A DNA stretch of 16,590 bases from JAUXFS01 sp050329575 (GTDB lineage Bacteria > Pseudomonadota > Alphaproteobacteria > Rhodospirillales > Defluviicoccaceae). The stretch lies in the NCBI GenBank assembly GCA_050329575.1, contig JBHJOP010000028.1:1-16590 (forward strand), written 5' to 3'. The position numbers were made by a program, and so were the translations under genes. Shown piece by piece: positions 10,931-16,590 of this stretch (positions within the stretch are counted from its first letter, which is position 1; every line of letters starts with the position of its first letter). Under the pieces are notes generated by a model that saw only the letters and a list, made by a program, of their open reading frames with translations, searched no databases and had not been told where the DNA came from.

Positions 10931-13717
10931 CTATTGCGCGGCGTCGCGCTGCGGCGTCGGCGGGCCGGCCGCATCCGGCGGTTCGATGGCGGCCAGCAGC
11001 CGCTCTTCGATCCGCTTCAGTTTGACCTGCTGCTCGACCTTCAGCCCGAACACGTCCTTGACATAGAAGACGTCGACGACCCGCTCGCCGTAGGTGGAGA
11101 TGTGGGCGCTGACGATCTGCAGGCCGAGCGCGGTCAGGGTGGAGGTGACGTCGTGCAGGAACCCCAGCCGGTCGCGGCCGTTGACCTCGATCACCGTGTG
11201 ATGCTTGCTCGCCTTGTTGTCGAAGAACACCGCCGGGGGCACCTTGAACACCCGGGTGCGGGTGGGCATCGCGCGGGCGCGAACCGCGCCGAGCTCGCGG
11301 GCGGTGTGGAGGCGTCCGACGATCGCCTCCTCGATCCGCTTCGACAGCTTCTCGATGCGCCCCGAGCTGTCGACCGGGCCGCCGTCGACTTTCTGAACCC
11401 AGAACGTGTCGAGCGCCATGCTGTTGGCCAGCGTCATGATCTTGGCGTCGACGATCGAAACCCCGGACAGCGCCATCGCGCCGGCGATGCGGGCGAACAG
11501 ACCGGCGTGATCGGGGGCGTAGATGAGGAACTCGGTGATGTCGCGGGTCGGATGCTGGTGGGGTTCGATGCGCAGCGAGCGGCCTTCGGCGGCGGCCTCG
11601 CGCATCAGCCGGAAGTGGCGGACGTGGGCGTCGGTGTCGAACGCCAGCCAGTAGTCGGAGTAGCCGCGGGCGACGAACTCCTCGCGCATCGCCTCCGGCC
11701 AGTCGGACAGCCGCTCCCTGAGCCGCGCCTTGGCCCGCTCGACCCGCAGCGTTCGCCGCTCGGCGGGCTGACCGCCGGCCATGTCGATGTCTTCCAGCGC
11801 CCGATAGAACAGCTCCCGCAGCAGTCCCGCCTTCCAGGCGTTCCAGATCCCCGGTCCGACGGCGCTGATGTCGGCGTGGGTCAGGACCAGCAGCATCTTG
11901 AGCCGTTCCGGCGACTGCACAACGGCGGTGAGATCGCTCACCGTCTTCGGGTCGTCCATGTCGCGCTTGAACGCGAACCGGCTCATCAGCAGGTGGTGGC
12001 GGACCAGCCAGGAGACGGCTTCCGTCTCCCAGTCGTCGAGGCCGAGCCGCGGCCCGAGGGCGAGGGCGATGTCGGCGCCGATCTCCGAATGGTCGCCGTG
12101 GCGGCCCTTGGCGATGTCGTGGAGCAGCACGGCGAGGTAGAGGGCGCGCCGCGAGCGGATCTCGCCGACCACGGCGGTCGCCGTCGGGTGCTCGGCGGCG
12201 AGTTCGCCCCGCTCGATGCGATGGAGGAGGCCGATGGCGCGGATGGAATGCTCGTCGACCGTGTACACGTGGTACATGTCGTACTGCATCTGCGCGACGA
12301 CGCGTCCGAAATCGGGCATGAAGCGCCCGAACACCCCGGCTTCGTTGAGCCGCCGAAGGGTGGTTTCGGGATCGTTCTCGGAGGTGAGCATCTCCATGAA
12401 CAGGCGGTTGGCCTCCGGATCGGCCCGCATCGCCGCGTCGATCAGCCCGAGGCTGTTGTGGACCAGCCGGAGCGTATGGGGGTGGATGTCGAGCCCGCGC
12501 CGCTGGGCCTCGTGGAACAGCCGCAACAGACGCACCGGGTCCTGGGCGAAGGCGTCGTCGGACACCTCTCTGAGCCGCCCGCCGTCGATCCGGAATCCTT
12601 CGGGCAGCCGCCGAAACAGCGGCAGCGACGGCAGCCGCAGCCGGAAGCGCGGCTTCTTGTGCTCCTCCTCCAGCACCGCGCACAGCACCCGGGTCAGATC
12701 GCCGACCGTCTTGGTGACCAGATAGTAGTGCTTCATGAAGCGTTCGACGCCGCGCGCCCCGGGTCGGTTCGCGTAGCCGAGGCGTTCGCCGATCCGCGCC
12801 TGGACGTCGAAGGTCAGCCGTTCCTCCGGTCGGCCGGTGACGTAGTGGAGATGGCAGCGCACCGTCCACAGGAAGTCCTGCGCCCTGCGGAACCGCCGGA
12901 CATCGCCCTCGGTGAACACCCCGCGCCCGACCAGCTCGCCCATGTCCTTGACCTGATAGAGGTACTTGGCGATCCAGAACAGCGTCTGGAGGTCGCGCAG
13001 ACCGCCCTTTCCTTCCTTGACGTGGGGCTCCAGCACGTAGCGGGTGTCGCCCATGCGCTCGTGGCGGGCGTCCCGTTCGGCGAGTTTGGTCTGCACGAAC
13101 TGCGTCCCGGTGCCGGCGACGACATCCTTGGCGAACCGCCGCTCGAACAGCTGGAACAGGGCGCCGTCGCCGCACAGCCACCGCGATTCCAGCAGGCTGG
13201 TGCAGATGGTCGGATCGCTCTTGGCGAGACGCACGCAGTCGTCGACGGTTCGGGTGGCATGGCCGACCTTGAGCCCGAGGTCCCACAGCAGGTAGAGCAC
13301 GTACTCGACGATCGCCTTGGTGCGCGTCGACTTCGGGTCGGCGACGAGGAACATCAGATCGATGTCGGAGAACGGCGACAGCTCGCCGCGGCCGTAGCCG
13401 CCGGTGGCAACCACCGCCATCACCTCGCCGGCCGTCGCACGATCGATCGGATAGACGTGGAGGTGGGCGAAGTCGTAGAGGGTGTGGATCAGCTGATCGA
13501 CGAGATAGGAATCCGCCTGCACGACCGCGGCGCCGCGCGCTTTCTCCTCCTCGAAGCGGCGGCGGACCTCGCCGACCCCGCGGTAGAGCGCCGCCTTGAA
13601 GATCTGGAGGGTGTTGTCGCGCGCCCGCTGCGGATCGCCCCAGCGGACCTGTTCGTCGAGGTCGCGAACCAGGGCCTTGCGGTCGATGATCGCGCGTCGG
13701 TTCTTGATCCGGTACAT
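10931..13717 (-). CDS. glnD: Bifunctional uridylyltransferase/uridylyl-removing enzyme GlnD
   Basis: A 928-residue nitrogen sensor that uridylylates PII proteins (GlnB/GlnK) at low glutamine and removes UMP at high glutamine. The nucleotidyltransferase motif GGYGRGELSPFSDID is at 106-120, with catalytic acidic residues in SDID. The HD hydrolase domain includes H490 (TVDEHS) and LLHDIAKGRHGDHSEIG at 531-547. Two C-terminal ACT domains (about 728-800 and 840-915) carry APDHAGLFARIAG and NGRDRLGFLHDVT, which sense glutamine. The start is set at the ATG at 13715-13717 (MYRIKNRRAIIDRKAL), matching the family. The frame is open 26 codons further upstream, but that part reads across a likely promoter. 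GAAGG lies just before the ATG. It precedes murJ and follows mutS. Confidence 0.96.
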   Translation of the reverse strand: MYRIKNRRAIIDRKALVRDLDEQVRWGDPQRARDNTLQIFKAALYRGVGEVRRRFEEEKARGAAVVQADSYLVDQLIHTLYDFAHLHVYPIDRATAGEVMAVVATGGYGRGELSPFSDIDLMFLVADPKSTRTKAIVEYVLYLLWDLGLKVGHATRTVDDCVRLAKSDPTICTSLLESRWLCGDGALFQLFERRFAKDVVAGTGTQFVQTKLAERDARHERMGDTRYVLEPHVKEGKGGLRDLQTLFWIAKYLYQVKDMGELVGRGVFTEGDVRRFRRAQDFLWTVRCHLHYVTGRPEERLTFDVQARIGERLGYANRPGARGVERFMKHYYLVTKTVGDLTRVLCAVLEEEHKKPRFRLRLPSLPLFRRLPEGFRIDGGRLREVSDDAFAQDPVRLLRLFHEAQRRGLDIHPHTLRLVHNSLGLIDAAMRADPEANRLFMEMLTSENDPETTLRRLNEAGVFGRFMPDFGRVVAQMQYDMYHVYTVDEHSIRAIGLLHRIERGELAAEHPTATAVVGEIRSRRALYLAVLLHDIAKGRHGDHSEIGADIALALGPRLGLDDWETEAVSWLVRHHLLMSRFAFKRDMDDPKTVSDLTAVVQSPERLKMLLVLTHADISAVGPGIWNAWKAGLLRELFYRALEDIDMAGGQPAERRTLRVERAKARLRERLSDWPEAMREEFVARGYSDYWLAFDTDAHVRHFRLMREAAAEGRSLRIEPHQHPTRDITEFLIYAPDHAGLFARIAGAMALSGVSIVDAKIMTLANSMALDTFWVQKVDGGPVDSSGRIEKLSKRIEEAIVGRLHTARELGAVRARAMPTRTRVFKVPPAVFFDNKASKHHTVIEVNGRDRLGFLHDVTSTLTALGLQIVSAHISTYGERVVDVFYVKDVFGLKVEQQVKLKRIEERLLAAIEPPDAAGPPTPQRDAAQ

Positions 13718-13817
13718 GGGGGCCTTCGCGGTTTCCCTCCGTATATAGGCGAACGCTCTCGGTTCACACGATCTCGTTGGCGCCTCGCGTCGCATCGCCC
13801 GCCGTCGCGCCGGCCGC
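13718..13817 (-). promoter_or_regulatory. mutS-glnD spacer with a TATATA -10-like element
   Basis: The 100-base spacer contains TATATA at 13742-13747, the only AT-rich patch there. It lies about 25 bases upstream of the glnD ATG, with a weak upstream hexamer (GTGTGA, three of six) about 16 bases further. This could be the glnD promoter. GGAGGG just after it is too far from the ATG to be the main ribosome-binding site. No terminator for mutS is evident. Confidence 0.35.
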
Positions 13818-16484
13818 TCACAGCATCCGTTTCAGCCGGTAGACCAGTTCCAGCGCCTGTCGCGGCGTCAGGTCGTCGACCGCGACGCCCCGCAGTTCCT
13901 CGACCACCGGGGAACACGCCGGCGGCGACGCCTGCCGTTCGGCGGCGGCGAACAGCGGCAGATCCTCGGCGAGGCGGGTGACCGCCGACGACTGCTCGCC
14001 CTTCTCGAGGGTGGCCAGCACCCGCTCGGCGCGGGCGACGACCGCGGCCGGCAACCCCGCCAGCCGGCCGACATGGATCCCGTAGGAACGGTCGGCCGCC
14101 CCCGGCGCCACCTCGTGAAGGAACACCACCTGTCCCTGCCATTCCTTGACCCGCATGGTGTGGCAGGCGAGGTCCGGCAGTTTCGCCGCCAGCGCCGTCA
14201 GCTCGTGGTAGTGGGTGGCGAACAGCGTTCGGCAACGGTTGACCCCGTGCAGGTGCTCGATCACCGCCCAGGCGATCGACAGGCCGTCGTAGGTGGCGGT
14301 GCCGCGGCCGATCTCGTCGAGGATCACCAGCGCCCGCGGTCCCGCCTGGTTGAGGATCGCCGCCGTCTCCACCATCTCGACCATGAACGTGGAGCGGCCG
14401 CGCGCGAGGTCGTCGGCGGCGCCGACGCGCGAGAACAGCCGGTCGACGACGCCGAACCGGGCGTCTTCGGCGGGGACGTACGAGCCGATCTGACCGAGCA
14501 CGGCGATCAGCGCGTTCTGGCGCAGGAAGGTGCTCTTGCCGGCCATGTTGGGTCCGGTGAGCAGCCACAGCCGGCGCCCGTCCGCGAGATCGCAGTCGTT
14601 GGCGACGAAGCGGCCGCCCTCGTGCTCGGCGAGCGCCGCTTCGACGACCGGATGACGGCCGCCGCGGACCCGGAAGTCGAGGCCGTCGTCGATCACCGGT
14701 CGACGGTAGCCGCGATCGGCCGCGACCTCCGCCAGCGCCGCGGCGACGTCGAGGGCGGCGACGGCGGCGGCGGCGCGGGCGATCGGCTCGGCCGCCGCGA
14801 CGACCCCGGCGACCAGGTCCTCGAACACCGACAGTTCGAGGGCGAGCGCCCGATCGGCGGCGCGCGCGATCCGCTCCTCGAGACCGCCGAGCTCGACGGT
14901 GGTGTAGCGGACCGCGTTGGCCATCGTCTGGCGATGGATGAACGGTGCACCCGGCCCCGCCGGCATCCGTTCCGCCTGGCGGGCCGACACCTCGACGAAG
15001 TAGCCGAGGACGTTGTTGTGGCGGATCTTGAGCGCCTGGACGCCGGTCTCGGCGGCGTACCGGGCCTGGAGGGCCGCGATCAGGCGCCGGCTTTCGTCGC
15101 GCAGCGCCCGCAGTTCGTCCAGCGCCGCGAGATGGCCGGCGGCGACGAACCCGCCGTCGCGGGCGGCGATCGGCAGCTCCGGCGCCAGCGCACGGGCCAG
15201 CCGGTCGACCAGCGGCCGATGGTCGCCGAGATCGGCGAGGCAGGCGGCGATCCCCGGCGCGATCGCGGGCACGCCGTCCGTCGCGAACAGCGACCGCATC
15301 TCGGCGGTCAGCGCCAGCGCGTCGCGCACCGCGGCGAGATCGCGTGGCCCGCCGCGCCCGACCGAGAGACGCGAAAGGCATCGCTCGATCTCCGGGCAGC
15401 GCCGAAGGGCCGCCCGCAGCGCGGCTCGGGTGCGGTCGGCCTCGATGAAGAAGCCGACCATGTCGAGCCGGGATTCGATCTCGTGCCGATCGGTCAGCGG
15501 CGCCGCCAGCCGTGCTGTCAGCAGCCGGGCGCCGGCGCCGGTGATCGTCCGGTCGACGACGGCGACCAGGCTGCCCTTGCGGTCGCCGGCGAGGGTGCGG
15601 GTCAGTTCGAGATTGCGCCGCGTCGCGGCGTCGATCTCCATCACCGCGCCCTTCGACAGCCGCCGCGGCCGCCCGAGACGCGGCAGCCGGCCCTTCTGGG
15701 TCAGTTCGATGTAGTCGACCAGCGCGCCCGCCGCCGCCACCTCGGCACGGCTGAAGTCGCCGAACGCATCGAGGGTCCCGACGCCGTAGAGCGCCTCCAG
15801 GCGCCGCTGGCCGTTGATGCTGTCGAAGCGGGCGGCCGGCAGCGGCGTCAGCCGCTGGTGCCACTCCCCGAGGGCTTGGGCCAGCGCCGGGCGCCGCACG
15901 GCGTCGTCGGAGACGATGATCTCGCCCGGTTCGAGCCGCGCCAGCGCCGCCGACAGGTCGGCGCCGTCGAGCGGCTGGGTCTGGAAATCGCCGGTCGAGA
16001 CGTCGATCCACGCGAGACCGATCCCCCCGGTCGCCTCGGCGCACGCCACGAGGTAGTTGTGGCGGCGCGATTCGAGCAGCGAGTCCTCGGTCAGGGTGCC
16101 GGCGGTCATCACCCTGACCACGCGGCGCTCGACGACCGCCTTGGGCCCACGCCGGCGCGCCGCCGCCGGATCCTCGGTCTGTTCGCAGACGGCGACCCTG
16201 AAGCCCTGGCGGATCAGCCGTGCCACGTAGGACTCGTGGCTGTGCACCGGCACGCCGCACATCGGGATGTCCTCGCCGAGATGGCGGCCGCGTTTGGTGA
16301 GGGTGATGTCGAGCGCCGCCGCCGCGGTCACCGCGTCGTCGAAGAACATCTCGTAGAAGTCGCCCATCCGGTAGAACAGCAGGCAATCGGGATGCTCGCG
16401 CTTGATCGCCAGATACTGCGCCATCATCGGCGTCGTCTGGTCGGCGGGGACGGGCGGCGGGGCGGGCGGAGACGGGTCCGGCAT
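13818..16484 (-). CDS. mutS: DNA mismatch repair protein MutS
   Basis: An 888-residue mismatch-recognition ATPase. The mismatch-binding GDFYEMF motif is at 41-47, where F43 stacks on the mispaired base and E45 contacts it. The connector, lever and clamp domains fill the middle. Walker A GPNMAGKS is at 644-651, followed by TFLRQNALIAVLGQIGSYVPA. Walker B and signature sequence is VILDEIGRGTATYDG with D723-E724, and ATHYHEL follows. The C-terminal LTPRQALELVYRLKRML is the usual helix-turn-helix/dimer tail. The start is the ATG at 16482-16484, giving a proline-rich N-terminus. A second ATG pair at codons 20-21 (MMAQYLAIK) is closer to the conserved core, and neither has a clear Shine-Dalgarno. 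It is the first gene of the minus-strand series in the window. Confidence 0.98.
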   Translation of the reverse strand: MPDPSPPAPPPVPADQTTPMMAQYLAIKREHPDCLLFYRMGDFYEMFFDDAVTAAAALDITLTKRGRHLGEDIPMCGVPVHSHESYVARLIRQGFRVAVCEQTEDPAAARRRGPKAVVERRVVRVMTAGTLTEDSLLESRRHNYLVACAEATGGIGLAWIDVSTGDFQTQPLDGADLSAALARLEPGEIIVSDDAVRRPALAQALGEWHQRLTPLPAARFDSINGQRRLEALYGVGTLDAFGDFSRAEVAAAGALVDYIELTQKGRLPRLGRPRRLSKGAVMEIDAATRRNLELTRTLAGDRKGSLVAVVDRTITGAGARLLTARLAAPLTDRHEIESRLDMVGFFIEADRTRAALRAALRRCPEIERCLSRLSVGRGGPRDLAAVRDALALTAEMRSLFATDGVPAIAPGIAACLADLGDHRPLVDRLARALAPELPIAARDGGFVAAGHLAALDELRALRDESRRLIAALQARYAAETGVQALKIRHNNVLGYFVEVSARQAERMPAGPGAPFIHRQTMANAVRYTTVELGGLEERIARAADRALALELSVFEDLVAGVVAAAEPIARAAAAVAALDVAAALAEVAADRGYRRPVIDDGLDFRVRGGRHPVVEAALAEHEGGRFVANDCDLADGRRLWLLTGPNMAGKSTFLRQNALIAVLGQIGSYVPAEDARFGVVDRLFSRVGAADDLARGRSTFMVEMVETAAILNQAGPRALVILDEIGRGTATYDGLSIAWAVIEHLHGVNRCRTLFATHYHELTALAAKLPDLACHTMRVKEWQGQVVFLHEVAPGAADRSYGIHVGRLAGLPAAVVARAERVLATLEKGEQSSAVTRLAEDLPLFAAAERQASPPACSPVVEELRGVAVDDLTPRQALELVYRLKRML

Positions 16485-16544
16485 GGCGGTCGGTCGATGG
16501 CGGTCGTCGGAAGGGGATCACGGCGCGGCCGGTTTGGGCTATGC

Positions 16545-16558
16545 AGCGGCCGGCCGCT
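16545..16558. repeat. 14-bp perfect palindrome upstream of mutS
   Basis: AGCGGCCGGCCGCT is a perfect palindrome in the non-coding stretch between mutS and the right edge. The half GCGGCCGG recurs at 16525-16532. It may be an operator, though GC-rich sequence makes such palindromes less surprising. Confidence 0.4.
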
Positions 16559-16581
16559 TCGGCAATATGCCAACGAACGGT

Positions 16582-16588
16582 GGAGGAG
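16582..16588 (+). promoter_or_regulatory. Probable ribosome-binding site of a plus-strand gene beyond the right edge
   Basis: GGAGGAG at 16582-16588 is a strong plus-strand Shine-Dalgarno sequence at the very end of the window, and no gene on that strand starts inside it with certainty. In many alphaproteobacteria a malic enzyme gene is divergent from mutS, so it may serve such a gene. An ATG at 16567 could also open a short reading frame across the edge (MPTNGGGD). Confidence 0.45.
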
Positions 16589-16590
16589 AT

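Noticed and set aside
10881..13286. Very long open frame running through glnD in another frame into murJ
   Set aside because: Only the part from 10880 downward reads as MurJ. The upstream part is Arg/Pro/Gly-rich shadow sequence over glnD, and there is no sign of a real fusion.
10934..13981. A 1015-codon plus-strand open frame lying antisense to the whole of glnD
   Set aside because: It mirrors glnD codon by codon, as expected when GC-rich codons leave few stops on the opposite strand. The translation shows no recognisable domain and is dominated by Arg, Ala, Gly, Val and Asp.
13489..16521. 1010-codon minus-strand open frame overlapping mutS out of frame
   Set aside because: Low-complexity Arg/Gly/Pro/Ala translation with no motifs, while mutS in the other frame has every expected signature.

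Overview
The window is a very GC-rich stretch of chromosome from an alphaproteobacterium, most likely of the Rhodospirillales or a related order. The support for this is a MucR/Ros-family regulator (a family largely confined to Alphaproteobacteria), a Fur-type regulator without the CxxC zinc cysteines, and the gene order mutS-glnD-murJ-trpS-nfu ... tsaB-rimI-(mucR)-fur-miaB-phoH-ybeY, which I recall as recurrent in that class. This is inference from gene content; no search was run. I see no rRNA, tRNA, CRISPR array, insertion sequence, prophage gene or origin. No gene-free stretch exceeds 300 bases; the longest is about 230.

Layout on the minus strand, read in the direction of transcription from the right edge: mutS (DNA mismatch recognition), glnD (nitrogen sensing by PII uridylylation), murJ (lipid II flippase), trpS (tryptophanyl-tRNA synthetase) and nfuA (Fe-S scaffold or carrier). 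An intrinsic terminator-like hairpin with a T5 tract follows nfuA. Next come a Bax-like exported glucosaminidase and a RutE-like flavin reductase, then tsaB and rimI, which overlap by four bases. mucR and fur follow, separated by two hairpins. Last are miaB, phoH and ybeY, each overlapping the next; ybeY runs off the left edge. Only two genes lie on the plus strand: a TusA/SirA-like sulfurtransferase divergent from mucR, and a VanX/DdpX-type D-Ala-D-Ala dipeptidase divergent from tsaB.

Most genes are core housekeeping. tsaB supplies part of the t6A37 tRNA modification machinery, miaB makes the ms2i6A37 modification and depends on Fe-S clusters (nfuA), trpS charges tRNA-Trp, and ybeY/phoH belong to RNA metabolism. 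MurJ, the Bax-like enzyme and the D-Ala-D-Ala dipeptidase all concern the cell wall. The bax-rutE-ddpX block between nfuA and tsaB, and the tusA-like gene beside mucR, look like lineage-specific additions to an otherwise conserved backbone.

I found no convincing new multi-gene system. The points most worth a second look are non-coding. A perfect 17-bp inverted repeat contains the stop codons of both convergent genes rimI and tusA-like. Three tandem 14-mers lie in the nfuA leader and end in its ribosome-binding site. A good sigma70-type promoter for trpS is built over the murJ stop codon. Paired perfect hairpins lie in the mucR-fur spacer. Five of fourteen genes appear to use GTG or TTG starts, often in overlaps.
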